Below, piece after piece: positions 10,153 to 20,800 of a stretch of 64,000 bases of DNA. Under the pieces are notes generated by a model. The model was not told the DNA's origin, did no database searches, and was given only the letters and a program-made list of their open reading frames with translations. A program made the position numbers and the translations under genes. This DNA is from an uncultured Collinsella sp. (lineage in GTDB: Bacteria > Actinomycetota > Coriobacteriia > Coriobacteriales > Coriobacteriaceae): contig CAUCTV010000004.1 in assembly GCA_958445895.1 (NCBI GenBank), forward strand, positions 4,871-68,870, read 5' to 3'. Within the stretch, counting starts at the first letter, position 1. Each line of letters opens with the position of its first letter.

Positions 10153-10875
10153 ATGATCAAGAAGGTCATGGAGGACTACAAGGTCCTGTTGCGGAGCATT
10201 CCCGCGGCAACGGTTTCGCTGTTTTTCGTGAGCGTTATCATGATGAACCTGCTGGCCAACAAAGAGCTTATCAGCCTGCCGTATCTGGCACTCGATTGCG
10301 GCTTTGTGGTGAGCTGGGTTTCGTTTTTGTGCCAGGACATGATCTGCAAGCGCTTTGGCGCCAAGGCATCCATCAAAATCTCTATCCTCGCGCTGCTGGT
10401 CAACCTGGCCGTGAGCCTGTGCTTTTGGGCATGCTCGCTCACGCCCGGCATGTGGGGTGCCTACTACGACACGGGTATGATCGAGGTCAACGCCGCCCTT
10501 AACGCCACCATCGGCGGCACCTGGTACGTGGTGCTGGGCTCTTCGCTGGCAATGCTCGTTTCTGCCGTGGTTAACTCCACGCTCAACCAGTCGCTCGGCC
10601 GCATGCTCAAAAAGAATAACTTTGCGAGCTTTGCCTTCCGCTCTTATGTGTCCACGGGTGTTGGCCAGTTTATCGACAACTTGGTCTTTGCCATTGTGGT
10701 GAGCCACACGTTCTTTGGTTGGACCTGGGTGCAGGTCCTTATGTGCTCGCTGACCGGCGCTGTCGCCGAGCTGCTGTGCGAGGTCTTTCTGAGCCCCGTG
10801 GGCTATAAGGTCGTGCGCGGCTGGGAGCGCGAGAATGTGGGCTCCGAGTACCTCGAGCGCCACGCAGCTGCCTAA
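10153..10875 (+). CDS. VUT/YhhQ-like (DUF165) membrane transporter
   Basis: The 240-residue protein has about six membrane segments and the family core: MMNLLANKELI, then a segment ending SFLCQDMICKRFG, and near the C-terminus QFIDNLVFAIVVSHTFFG. YhhQ-type members import queuosine precursors; the wider VUT family is a vitamin-uptake group. The polar QDMICKRFG loop corresponds to the D-x-x-x-E-x-Y-G loop of YhhQ with changed residues, so the substrate is open. A ribosome site AAAGGAG precedes the ATG. The SDR gene starts 9 nt after the stop, which implies cotranscription. I could not recognise a preQ1 riboswitch in the leader. Confidence 0.8.
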   Translation: MIKKVMEDYKVLLRSIPAATVSLFFVSVIMMNLLANKELISLPYLALDCGFVVSWVSFLCQDMICKRFGAKASIKISILALLVNLAVSLCFWACSLTPGMWGAYYDTGMIEVNAALNATIGGTWYVVLGSSLAMLVSAVVNSTLNQSLGRMLKKNNFASFAFRSYVSTGVGQFIDNLVFAIVVSHTFFGWTWVQVLMCSLTGAVAELLCEVFLSPVGYKVVRGWERENVGSEYLERHAAA

Positions 10876-10884
10876 GGAGCACCT

Positions 10885-11565
10885 ATGCGGGTTTTGATCA
10901 CGGGCGCTTCGGGCGGCATTGGAGCCGCGTGCGTGCAGCGCTTTTTGGACGAGGGCCACGAGGTCGTGGGCTTTGATCTGCTGCCGGCGGCCGTCGAGCA
11001 CGAGCGCTATCGCCATCTGATCGTTGATGTCCGCGAGCCGGACTCGTTTCCAGACGGCCTTGAGCCTCAGGCGATCGTAAACGTTGCCGGCACGCAAGAT
11101 TCGGCCGACGACATCGCTGCCAACCTGCGTGGCACCATCAACGTGACCGAGCGCTATGCCTTTGCGGGGGAGGGGCTTGCCGCCAAGCCGGCGCCTGCTA
11201 TCCAATCCGTGGTCAATGTGGGGTCGGCGAGCGGACATACGGGATCGGAGTTTCCCGCCTATGCTGCCAGCAAGGGCGGCGTTATCGCCTACACCAAGAA
11301 CCTTGCAAACCGCCTGGCGCCGCAGGCCATCGCCAACAGTGTGGACCCGGGCGGCGTTATCACGCCGCTCAACCGTTGCGTGATGGAGGACGAGCACCTG
11401 TGGAGTCAGATTATGGAGCTCACGCCGCTTAAGCGCTGGGCCACCGCCCAAGAGATCGCCGAGTGGATCTACTTTGTGGGCGTGACCAACCGGTTTATGA
11501 CCGGGCAGAGTCTGCTCATTGACGGTGGCGAGGCCGGCCGCACGCAGTTTATTTGGCCCGAGTAA
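10885..11565 (+). CDS. Short-chain dehydrogenase/reductase
   Basis: The 226-residue classical SDR has the cofactor motif TGASGGIG (residues 6-13), an NxAG-type segment NVAGTQD, a catalytic Ser in VGSASG, and YAASK (Tyr-x-x-x-Lys). The C-terminal MTGQSLLIDGGEA is typical of FabG-like enzymes. The Asp following the second strand (GFDLLP) suggests NAD(H) preference. Gut relatives include hydroxysteroid dehydrogenases, and this window also has a bile salt hydrolase, but nothing in the sequence fixes the substrate. It follows the VUT transporter gene by 9 nt and ends at a strong terminator. Confidence 0.88.
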   Translation: MRVLITGASGGIGAACVQRFLDEGHEVVGFDLLPAAVEHERYRHLIVDVREPDSFPDGLEPQAIVNVAGTQDSADDIAANLRGTINVTERYAFAGEGLAAKPAPAIQSVVNVGSASGHTGSEFPAYAASKGGVIAYTKNLANRLAPQAIANSVDPGGVITPLNRCVMEDEHLWSQIMELTPLKRWATAQEIAEWIYFVGVTNRFMTGQSLLIDGGEAGRTQFIWPE

Positions 11566-11570
11566 CAAAA

Positions 11571-11606
11571 CGCGCCCGATGGCAAGATGCCGTCGGGCGC
11601 GTTTTT
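11571..11606 (+). terminator. Rho-independent terminator
   Basis: CGCGCCCGATGGCA pairs with TGCCGTCGGGCGCG across an AGA loop (one G-T pair), followed by TTTTT. It closes the VUT/SDR transcription unit. Confidence 0.88.
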
Positions 11607-11679
11607 GCATCTTAATAGGGTACTTTGGTGGAGCATCATCTCTGAAAAGTGCTTTTGGGCTGGTAGAATGAACGCCTGA

Positions 11680-13341
11680 ATGAAAAAAGGGGGCATATTG
11701 GGGCTGTTCGGTTCACACGAGAAGCGCGACGCGGACCGAGCGCGTCGACTGTTTGAAGAGGCGCTTGCACAGCAAGGGCCCAACGTTGCGCTGGTTTTGC
11801 GCGTCGACGACTGTCTTCCGCTCTATATCACCCCAAATTTCGAGCGCATATTTGGTGTATCGCCCGAGCGTATTAGCGACGACATCGAGACGCTGTACCG
11901 CTTTATCCCCGATAGCGACCGTGTTCGCATGCAGCGACAGGTGAGGGATTGGGACCGGGCGACTCCGCTAAACCTTCTGTGCTCCTACCATGCGCCCCAT
12001 GGAGCAAAATCGCAGCTCAGCATAAGGTTTACGATTTCGCTCATACAGAACGGCACCCAGTACCTGGTTTCTGCAGTCGACGTGACGACCGAAAGCGAGC
12101 GCATCGCCAAGGCGGAGGCCGAGCGCGATCGCGCCGTCGAGACCGCCAACGCGCGCACCGACTATATGAACCAGATGAGCCACGAGATCCGCACGCCGCT
12201 CAATGGCATCGAGGGCATGATCTCGCTTGCCCGCGAGCATCATGCGGATGAGTCGCGCCTGATGGATGACCTGTCTCGCGCCTCGCAGCTTTCTGTCTAT
12301 TTGCTTTCGCTTATCAACGACATGCTCGACATGAGCCGCCTCAACAGCGGGCGCGTGCGCATTGACGATGCACCGTTTGATTTGCGTCTGTTTGCCGACG
12401 AGATTGAACGCATGTTTACCTCGCAGGCAGCCGACAAGGGGCTTACGTACTCGGTTATTCTCGAGGACTGCGAAAACGTCTTTGTCGTGGGCGATCGCAT
12501 GCGCCTGTCGCAGGTCGTCATCAACTTTATTTCCAACGCGGTCAAGTTTACCGAGCGGGGCGGCAGCGTTACCGTAACCCTGCGCGAGATGTACCGGACA
12601 GACGACGGCGTGAGTTATATGCTGCGCGTGCGCGACACGGGCAAGGGCATGGACCCGCGCTACATCAGCAAGATCTTTAAGCCGTTTGAGCAGGAGGACC
12701 GCACCATTGCGCGCCGCTACGGCGGAACGGGCTTGGGTATGGCCATCACGAGCGCGCTCGTCGACCTGATGGGCGGCGAGATCGTCGTCGATACCGAGCC
12801 CGGACGCGGCTCAACGTTTTCGGCCTACATTCCGCTGCGACTTGCCACGCCGGAGCAGGTCGAGGAGCTCAAGATTAAAGGGCAGACGCTCGAGACGGCT
12901 CCCGATTCCCTTGGTTCGTCGTTTACCTACCAGTTTGAGGGCAAGCGATTCCTGTTGGCCGAGGATAACGAAATCAATGCCATGATCGTGATTGAGCTGC
13001 TGGCAAGACGAGGCGCGGCGGTCGAGCGTGCCGAGAACGGCCAAGCGGTCGTTGAGCGATTCCGGAGCATGCCCGCGGGTACGTACGATACGATCCTCAT
13101 GGATATTCAGATGCCCGTGCTCAACGGCTGGGAAGCGGCCGAGCAGATACGAGGACTTAATCATGAGGATGCCGCCGCCATTCCCATCATTGCGCTTTCC
13201 GCCAATGACTACACCGAGGACGTTGAGCGCTCGCTCGCCGCGGGCATGAACGGACATGTGGGCAAGCCCATTGATCTGAACGTTTTGAAAGCACAGCTGG
13301 CGGCCGCGATGGCAGAGGCAGCTTACCGAGGAAATGAGTAA
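11680..13341 (+). CDS. Soluble hybrid sensor histidine kinase with PAS-like input and receiver
   Basis: The 553-residue protein has no membrane segment. A PAS-like region (about 35-140) leads through a coiled linker to HisKA with MSHEIRTPLNG (His168). The ATPase domain follows (about 270-390; boxes NFISNAVKF, DTGKGMD, GGTGLGMAI), and then a receiver (about 422-545) with Asp475 in ILMDIQMP. It lacks HPt and output domains. The GTG start of the MoxR gene lies 3 nt after its stop, so it heads the MoxR-DUF58-transglutaminase-LRR cluster. A TGGTAGAAT extended -10-like box lies only about 14 nt before the ATG, hinting at a very short leader. Confidence 0.9.
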   Translation: MKKGGILGLFGSHEKRDADRARRLFEEALAQQGPNVALVLRVDDCLPLYITPNFERIFGVSPERISDDIETLYRFIPDSDRVRMQRQVRDWDRATPLNLLCSYHAPHGAKSQLSIRFTISLIQNGTQYLVSAVDVTTESERIAKAEAERDRAVETANARTDYMNQMSHEIRTPLNGIEGMISLAREHHADESRLMDDLSRASQLSVYLLSLINDMLDMSRLNSGRVRIDDAPFDLRLFADEIERMFTSQAADKGLTYSVILEDCENVFVVGDRMRLSQVVINFISNAVKFTERGGSVTVTLREMYRTDDGVSYMLRVRDTGKGMDPRYISKIFKPFEQEDRTIARRYGGTGLGMAITSALVDLMGGEIVVDTEPGRGSTFSAYIPLRLATPEQVEELKIKGQTLETAPDSLGSSFTYQFEGKRFLLAEDNEINAMIVIELLARRGAAVERAENGQAVVERFRSMPAGTYDTILMDIQMPVLNGWEAAEQIRGLNHEDAAAIPIIALSANDYTEDVERSLAAGMNGHVGKPIDLNVLKAQLAAAMAEAAYRGNE

Positions 13342-13343
13342 CC

Positions 13344-14297
13344 GTGATCGTCGAACAGTCAAGCAGCATCATCAACGAAGTGAGCCGCGCCCTGCTGGGC
13401 AAGCACGATGTGATTGAGAAGGCCCTCATGGCTATCTACGCTGGCGGTCATATCCTGTTAGAGGATGTGCCCGGTACCGGCAAGACGACGCTGGCCCTGG
13501 CGCTTTCGCGCACGCTGGGTCTGGACTTTAAGCGTGTGCAATTTACGCCCGATACGCTGCCCTCGGACATTACGGGCTTTACGATGTTCGACCGCGACTC
13601 CGGTACGTTTCGCTTTGTGTGGGGCGCCGTCAACTGCAACATGCTGCTGGGCGACGAGATCAACCGTACCAGCGCAAAGACGCAGTCGGCCCTGCTCGAG
13701 GTTATGGAAGAACGCGCGGTGACTATCGACGGGCAGACGCATCAGGTCCCGCGTCCCTTTGTGTGTATCGCAACCGAGAACCCGGTGGGCTCGGCGGGCA
13801 CGCAACCGCTGCCCGATAGCCAGCTCGATCGCTTTATGGTTCGCCTGTCTGTTGGCTATCCGTCGCGCCAGGACCAGATCGATATCCTCAAGGCACGTCG
13901 CTATGCCAACCCGCTCGACGACATTAAGCCCATGGTTGCCTGCGATGACCTGCTCGATATCCAAAACTACCTGGGCAATGTACAGGTTGCCGACACGGTG
14001 CTGGATTATATCGTCCGCCTGTGCGAGGAGACCCGTAATGACGGTCTTGTTGAGCTGGGTGTGAGCCCCCGCGGCATTATCGCGCTCACGCGTATGGCGC
14101 GCGCCTGCGCTTTGATTCGCGAGCGCGACTATGTGGTGCCCGAGGACGTGCGCGAGGTATTTAAGGCTGTTTGCGCCCACCGTCTCGTTTTACGCCCCCA
14201 GGCCCGTATTGAATCGATTGGCGCCGCCGACGTCCTCGACCGCATCCTCGCTGCCGTTCCCGCCCCGTCTATGGGTCAGGTTCGCGGCCGCTCGTAG
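13344..14297 (+). CDS. MoxR-family AAA ATPase
   Basis: The 317-residue AAA_3 ATPase has Walker A PGTGKTTLA (about residues 43-51), Walker B LLGDEINRTSAKTQSALLEVMEE, sensor 1 CIATENP and the arginine-rich lid SQLDRFMVRL. MoxR proteins act as chaperone-like ATPases for the DUF58 (VWA-type) and transglutaminase partners encoded next to them. The GTG start at 13344 is supported by GAGGAAATGAG upstream and by tight spacing to the kinase. The operon order moxR, DUF58, transglutaminase is the classic one. Confidence 0.93.
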   Translation: MIVEQSSSIINEVSRALLGKHDVIEKALMAIYAGGHILLEDVPGTGKTTLALALSRTLGLDFKRVQFTPDTLPSDITGFTMFDRDSGTFRFVWGAVNCNMLLGDEINRTSAKTQSALLEVMEERAVTIDGQTHQVPRPFVCIATENPVGSAGTQPLPDSQLDRFMVRLSVGYPSRQDQIDILKARRYANPLDDIKPMVACDDLLDIQNYLGNVQVADTVLDYIVRLCEETRNDGLVELGVSPRGIIALTRMARACALIRERDYVVPEDVREVFKAVCAHRLVLRPQARIESIGAADVLDRILAAVPAPSMGQVRGRS

Positions 14298-14332
14298 CGG
14301 ATCGTTTACCTTTTGCGTCCTACGTTACGCCC

Positions 14333-15505
14333 ATGATTGCCAACAAGATTACCTATATCGTGTCCGTCGCGCTCCTGCTCGCCACGTTCGTGTTTACCGC
14401 CAATGCGGCTGCGCTTGCTGCTGCCGCGGCGTTGATCGCCATGCCCGTGATTACGGTGGCGGCGTGCCGTTCGAGCGTTGCCTTGCTTAAGCTTAGCTTT
14501 GAGCTTCCTCGGTCGTGTGTTGTAAACGCGCCTCTTGTATTGCGCATCACACTGGATCGCCCGCTTATGTTTCGCGGTCGTATGGAGCTGTCGTTTTCGG
14601 TTTATAACCAGCTGACGGGAGCGCGGACAGTCTATCCCGTAAGTCTTGCCCCCGCGACGGGCAGGCCCGCTTTGTTTGAGCTGGAGCTCGATTCGACCGT
14701 CTGCGGTGCGCACACGATTACCCTTGACACCGCGCGCCTGGTCGATGAGATGGGCTTTACGTCGCTTGCTCTCGGGAATGCAGACTTTCATGGGTTGTTT
14801 ACGGTCTATCCCGAGGTGCTCGACATCCAGGTTGTTCCTAACCAAAGTGCTTCTGCCGGTCTTGAGGGCACGAGCTACGATCCCCATCGAAGCGGCCAAG
14901 ATGCCTCCGAGGTCTTTGACATAAGGCCCTATCACGAGGGTGATGCCGTTAAGTCGATTCACTGGAAGCTGTCGACGCGTTTTGACGACATGCTGGTGCG
15001 CGAGGCTTCGCGCCCACAAGACCACGCTATTGCCATCTTGTTTGGTGCGTTTGCGTGCGACTTTGAGCACGCAAGCCACGCTGAGGTTCTTTCTGCGGTG
15101 CTGGGTTTTACCGCATCGATATCGCTGGCGCTTATGCGTCAGGGATACCATCATGTGGTCGTGGCTGCCCCCGAAGGCTCTTTGGCTGTCTATCCCGTTG
15201 ATGACCGACGTGGGTTCAATAGGATGCTTGATGCTTTGACGGCAACGCCGCTCGGCCCTGCCTATCCAACATCGCACGAGCACTATGCCAAGCTCGTGGC
15301 AGCAAAGGGCATTGGCAAAACGGTGCTGGTAACGGTGGGCGTCGATGAACAGGCCTATATCGAGATAGGCCGTCTGACCGATCTATCGGTACTCCATGTG
15401 TCGGATTCGGTCGAGTCGTATAGCATCGAGCACGGAGCCAACTACATCATCACGCATTGCCCGGTATCGAGTGATTCGGCCCGTATCAAGAGTCTGGAGC
15501 TCTAA
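14333..15505 (+). CDS. DUF58 domain protein
   Basis: The 390-residue protein has two N-terminal membrane segments (about 5-45) and the diagnostic DUF58 motif DIRPYHEGDAVKSIHWKLSTR near residue 200, followed by a degenerate VWA-like domain. DUF58 proteins are usual partners of MoxR ATPases and membrane transglutaminases. The start ATG at 14333 lies 35 bp after moxR, and the next gene begins 1 nt after this stop. Confidence 0.9.
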   Translation: MIANKITYIVSVALLLATFVFTANAAALAAAAALIAMPVITVAACRSSVALLKLSFELPRSCVVNAPLVLRITLDRPLMFRGRMELSFSVYNQLTGARTVYPVSLAPATGRPALFELELDSTVCGAHTITLDTARLVDEMGFTSLALGNADFHGLFTVYPEVLDIQVVPNQSASAGLEGTSYDPHRSGQDASEVFDIRPYHEGDAVKSIHWKLSTRFDDMLVREASRPQDHAIAILFGAFACDFEHASHAEVLSAVLGFTASISLALMRQGYHHVVVAAPEGSLAVYPVDDRRGFNRMLDALTATPLGPAYPTSHEHYAKLVAAKGIGKTVLVTVGVDEQAYIEIGRLTDLSVLHVSDSVESYSIEHGANYIITHCPVSSDSARIKSLEL

Positions 15506-15506
15506 G

Positions 15507-17819
15507 ATGAACTTTGTGACTCTTACCTCGACGGAGCGCATCGCTTCGAATGGTCGCGTTGTTGCTATGTTCCTGTCGGTGGCTCCCGCGGTTTTATTGT
15601 CTGCGGGCTTCTGCTGCACAATTGCTCGGTGCCTGAGTGCAACGTACATGGGGATAATGCTGGCCGTTGCCGTTGGCGTGGCCGTTGCGCTGGGCGCTTT
15701 GGGCGTTTTGATGGCTTCGAAAAAGGCTCCCCTCTGGATTGCCTTGGCTGCGGCGTCCGTAGCGCTTTTATGCGCGCTCTTGATTCCTTCGGCACGCTGG
15801 GGCTTCTATGCGTGCGTCAATACCGTTATCGCTCGCGTCAACTCGATCTGTGAACTGTATATTCCATTGGTGGCAGACGCCGGCCTGCTGTGTGAATCTG
15901 TGCCGCTGGCAGTGCTCGCCGGCATGTTTGCCGGCTCACTCGCCTGGCTTTTTGCCAACTTGAGCGTTTCGTGGCCCACGCTCTTAATAATCGTTATCTG
16001 CGGCTCGGCTTCCATGGCGCTGCAGGCTGGTGATTCTGCGATATCTATGACACTGGGCGTTGCGGGCTGGCTTGTCCAGTGCCGTGCTGGCGAGTTGCGG
16101 GGCTCTACGGTAGGTTTGCCCCAGGTTCTTTTTGGTCTTGGTGGCCTGTGCGCCGCATGCGGTGTTCTCTTTGCACTGACCGTTGCCCTTGTGCAGCCTC
16201 TTCCCGCGTTGTCCGCCCTGTCGGCGTCTGCCGTCAAAGCAGTCCAGGGCGTTCGATTTGGGGATGATTCGCTGCCCGAGGGCGACCTTTCGCAAGCGGC
16301 GGACATGAACGAAGGCGCGTCCACGACGCTGTCGCTTACTGCCGACAAGACGCTCGATGACGACCTGCTCATGAAGGGTTTTGTGGGCACGACGTTTGAT
16401 GGCATGTCTTGGGGGCGCGGCGACTGGATGTCCTACGAGGGCGAATGGTCCGGCATGCGTGAATGGCTGCGTCAGAACGGTTTGACGGTAGCCGAGCAAC
16501 GCGCCGCGTTTGATACCGAGACCGAGCGTGAGGGCGGCGAGCCTGTCGAGGCGGTTGAGATTTCAGTCAATGCCTCGGGCGCCAACCGCAGATACACCTA
16601 TGCTCCCTATACACTGCGCTCGCTGAGCGGTGCCGACGCAATGTTGACGGGCTCGACGATGCTAAGCATGGACCCTTTGCCGTCCAAAACATACAGTGTG
16701 ACCGTCGATAACGTGCCATCAGATGACGTCATTGCAGATTCGAGCTGGCTGGCGTCCTCCAAGAGCGACTATGCAAAAAGCGAGCGGGTATACGCCGCTT
16801 TCGTTCGCGATAAGTACCTGGACCTTCCCGAAGAGGAGCGGGATGCCGTTAATACATACCTGTTCTCGAGCGACAGCTGGGATGCTGGGGCGAATGTTTC
16901 GGATACAGCCGTGATCAGTCGCGTGCGCACGATGTTGGCTTCGCTTGCGGGGCAGACGGATAACCCGCCAACCTATACGGGGGCGACGTCGTTTGTCGCG
17001 TGGTTCTTGGGCACGGCGCACGAGGGCAACTCTGCCTACTTTGCCACGGCGGCGACGCTCGCGTTTCGATCTCAGGGAATTTCCGCGCGCTATGTCGAGG
17101 GCTATCAGGCAGCAGATGATCAGCTGGCCGCTGCTGTTGGGGCAGGCGTGGCGCTCAACTTGACGGCTGCCGATGCGCACGCGTGGACCGAGATCTACCT
17201 TGACGGTCAGGGATGGACGCCCGTGGAGGTCACCCCTGGATACTATAGCCAGACGCTCGATGCCGATAAGATTATCGATGTGGGCGAGGCATGGAGCAAC
17301 GGCGTCAACGATAAGACGCTCGATGCGGGCTCGGTCGCAGGACAGGCCGAGGATAAGCATCGCGAGGATGTGCCGGCAATGCATAACATTCCCGTTGTGG
17401 CCAAAGTTGGGGTCGGTTTGATCGGCGCGGTGATTGCCGTCCTGCTCGCCCTGTTCATTCGCAGGTTTGTCTTGCGCGTTCGACGCAAGCGGGCTATCGA
17501 GAGCGATGAGCAGAATATATGCGTGCCGGCGCTCTACGGCTATCTTGCCCTTGTGATGAACCAAAGCGGTCTCGACGCCTTTGACGAGACCAAGCCGCTC
17601 GATTGCCTGGATGCCTTTGCTGCAGTGTTCCCCCAGATTGACCCGTGGGAATACCGTCGAGCGATTCGACTTCATCAAGCTTATGCGTTTGGTGGCCGCC
17701 AGCTTAAACCGAACGAGTTGCGCACGCTCCGACGTTTTACCGAACGCCTGCATCGGAGCATGCCGGCTCCGCAAACTGTTATTGAACGCTTCCGCCGCTA
17801 CATGCTGCACGCGTTGTAG
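15507..17819 (+). CDS. Membrane transglutaminase-like protein with altered catalytic triad
   Basis: The 770-residue protein has about six N-terminal membrane segments (residues 15-240), an extracellular transglutaminase-core region (about 400-580), a further TM (about 635-657) and a C-terminal cytoplasmic DUF4129-like tail. In the core the usual G-x-C-x-x-F/Y-A nucleophile block reads GNSAYFA, with Ser509 where Cys is expected. The His block DAHAWTEIY (His558) is intact and VEVTPG replaces the usual V-D-x-T-P, so the triad reads Ser-His-Glu. It may be catalytically dead or act as a scaffold. The ATG at 15507 follows the DUF58 stop by 1 nt; a longer frame upstream is not supported. Confidence 0.9.
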   Translation: MNFVTLTSTERIASNGRVVAMFLSVAPAVLLSAGFCCTIARCLSATYMGIMLAVAVGVAVALGALGVLMASKKAPLWIALAAASVALLCALLIPSARWGFYACVNTVIARVNSICELYIPLVADAGLLCESVPLAVLAGMFAGSLAWLFANLSVSWPTLLIIVICGSASMALQAGDSAISMTLGVAGWLVQCRAGELRGSTVGLPQVLFGLGGLCAACGVLFALTVALVQPLPALSALSASAVKAVQGVRFGDDSLPEGDLSQAADMNEGASTTLSLTADKTLDDDLLMKGFVGTTFDGMSWGRGDWMSYEGEWSGMREWLRQNGLTVAEQRAAFDTETEREGGEPVEAVEISVNASGANRRYTYAPYTLRSLSGADAMLTGSTMLSMDPLPSKTYSVTVDNVPSDDVIADSSWLASSKSDYAKSERVYAAFVRDKYLDLPEEERDAVNTYLFSSDSWDAGANVSDTAVISRVRTMLASLAGQTDNPPTYTGATSFVAWFLGTAHEGNSAYFATAATLAFRSQGISARYVEGYQAADDQLAAAVGAGVALNLTAADAHAWTEIYLDGQGWTPVEVTPGYYSQTLDADKIIDVGEAWSNGVNDKTLDAGSVAGQAEDKHREDVPAMHNIPVVAKVGVGLIGAVIAVLLALFIRRFVLRVRRKRAIESDEQNICVPALYGYLALVMNQSGLDAFDETKPLDCLDAFAAVFPQIDPWEYRRAIRLHQAYAFGGRQLKPNELRTLRRFTERLHRSMPAPQTVIERFRRYMLHAL

Positions 17820-17834
17820 AGGGAGTAGGTCTAC

Positions 17835-20800
17835 GTGTTTTCTAAATATCCTCAACATATGGCTTCGCACAAGAACGCGGCGTCGGCCAAATTAAAAGGC
17901 CCGCGGAATGCGTCCGCGGGCGTTCAGCATGCCGCTAAAAATATGTATCGCGCAAAGCCTTTGGCTGTAACGCGCGTTGTGGCAGCGGCGGTTTCGGTTG
18001 CTGCGGTCGGCGTATTTGGCGCGGTCGCCTTTGAGTTGGCTCAGAGTAATCTGAGCTTCGATCCTTCGGGGTATATCGCTGCATACAGTCACGGTGACGC
18101 GGAGTCCGGCGAGGCGTATCGGATCAGTCCGCTCTCGACGGATGCCGAGGCAAATCGTCATGACGAGGATAGCGACAGCCGGGACACGAGCGCACGTGAG
18201 CAGCAGGCGCGGCTCGATAATGCGCAGGGACAGGTAAATCTGACGGGGCAAAGCGGCACGACCGCCTACAACGTTACCGGCAGCGCCGATGGAACGGGCG
18301 TAGGAGTTGCGGGTGGTTCGGGCAGCGGCGCGGGCGGCACTGGCGGCTCGGGAGGCGGGCAAAACGTTCCCGTTATCAATGCGGGCGGAGCATCTGGCGG
18401 CAATGCCGGCGGCGGTGCGGGCGGAAACGGTTCGGGCGGTAACGGCGGTAGTGGCGGCTCGGCCACCTCGACGGCCAATTCCTACAAGTATCTTCTTGCG
18501 GACCCCGCGCCCCAAAAGGGTGCCCCCATGGGAGACGCAACGTTCTTTACGCAGTTTAACGGTGCAAATGGATTGATCGATCCCCATGAGGTGCAGATTT
18601 CACCCATGGAGGATGCAATCTACGATGGGCAGATGCTCGACGCCTGGACGCTGTTCTGCGCCATGGATGTCCACTGGAGTGACGACAAGGGCCTCTACTA
18701 TCTTGCCTGCACCAAGGACGAGTTCGCCTCGTTTCCGTATCTCCGCATCGACTCGTGGACCAATGCCGCGGGCGAGAAGAATCCGGCGCTGTGCTCGAGC
18801 CAGCTGCTCACGGTAAGCGTCTCGCTGCGCTTGTCGCAGGATACGGCGTGGACGACGCGTAACGTTACCATCCAACCGGCGCGGTCGCGCCTGTTTGTGG
18901 TCGGCCAGCCCGATTCGATGGGCCAGCGAAGCGTGATTTGGAGCACGCTGAGCTCCAAGGAGAACCTGCTGGGTGTCAACACACAAGAAGCCTTTATGAA
19001 GCAGGCGGGCCATGTCGATTCGGGGGGCTACCTCAATGCCTTGTTGCTGGGGTGGCGCGAGAACGAGGCGGCCGTCCCGTATTTCTACACGCTGACACCC
19101 GGTCGCCATGTGGTGGTTCCCGGCGACATCGTGTCCATCGACCCCGCCTACAAGGTGCGTTTTCAGGGTTATGCTCTCGACGAGGACTATCGCTTTGACG
19201 ACGACCCTACCAGCCTCAATAACTCACGCCTGCAGACGCTTGTCGATGTGGATGAGTCGGTCGTGTCGGTCGATGGCGGGGGCGAGACGCTCAGCGTTCC
19301 GCAGGGTGTGCAGGCGGTCGACGCCTATACCGACAGTCGTCAGCGTGAAGTCTTTACGTGGCGGATCAACAATCTAGAGCTACCGTCCTCGGTGTACTAC
19401 GTCAACGTCAATGCGGGCTTTCAAGTGCTCGATGCCTACCGTGTCGCGTCGGATAACCCCGTCTATGCCGCAACGGATGAGGGTATCTTGACCTCTCGCG
19501 ATGGCAAGGAGTATCTGGGCGTTCCCTACCATACGCGCGAGCTCGATGTTCCCGCCGATATTGCCCATGTCGTCATTCCCGATCGCAATAAGCTCGATCG
19601 TATTGTTCTGCACGCGTCCAAAGAGGGCGAGTTGCCCCAGATTGACGTGAGCAATCTGCAGGACTGCACCCTGGTCGTCGACGATGCCGCGCTGCTCGAT
19701 TTTATTACCGAGCACGCGGACGAACTAGAGAATGCCTACGGCGTATACGTGTCGCCCGCGACCAACCCCAGTGTCCAGCTCACGTACTCACAGGGGCTGG
19801 TGTACAACATTAATTCGCAGCTCGAAAGCGACCTGTGCTATGTGCTCGATACGGGTTCCAATATTGCCCTGGTGCAGATTTCCAACACCATCAAGAAGGG
19901 TGCCTTTGCGGGCAACACTTCGGTGGACACGCTGGTACTCATGCCGTGGTTTGACGATAAGGTGACGCTCGAGGACGGCAGTCTTGAGGGCGGTTCCGTG
20001 CGGACCATCGTGTGCGCAACCGATGAGCAGGTCGCGTATGTCGAACAGCGCAAGGCTGCCGCCGGTGCACCCGATGCGCGCGTGATTAAGATGAGCCTGT
20101 CTCAAGACGGATACTTGTATTATGCCAACGCCGACAAGACGATTTTGCTGTCCGCTGCAGGCGATGAGGATGGCAACCTGTCCGCGACCTTTGACGGCAC
20201 CTTGCTTGCGGATGGCGGCAAGCAGCTCCAAGTAGATTCCATCGCACCGTATGCTTTCTCGGGCGATGCGGAGCTCAGGTTTGTCAATCTGGGCGAGAAG
20301 ACGAGTGCCATCGGCCGTAACGCGTTTGAGAACTGCCAAAACCTTCAAGGTGTGTTTATCGGCACGCCCGATAGCATTGAGGTGGGTGCCGATGTCTTTA
20401 AGGGCTGCACGGGCCTGGGCTTTGTGGCGTCGAGTGCTAAAAAGGCTGTCTTTGCCACGACCGAGAATCCCAATCCGGCCGGCTGCACCTGGTATGCGCC
20501 CGATGGCGAGCTGCAGGGCTACGACAGCCGCTTTGTCACTGTCGACGGCATTTACGATTTTGCTTGCGATGCCCAAAGCGACGACGCGCCCCTTCTCTAC
20601 GGCTATTACGATGGCGACGAGGAAGGCAAGCCAAGCATCCTGCTCGGTGCGCCCTCGATGCTCAACGGTACGATTGAGCTGCTGCCGAGTACGATTGAGA
20701 TCTTTGGCGGCTATTCCTTGTCTGGCGCCAAGGACCTGCCTGGTGCCTTTGAGGGGACCGGAGGCGCGTGGGGTGTCGATTGGGCTTCGGCTCCCAAGCT

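Noticed and set aside
10132..11610. A 492-codon open frame antisense to the VUT and SDR genes
   Set aside because: Spans two real genes and their terminator, so it cannot be a gene.
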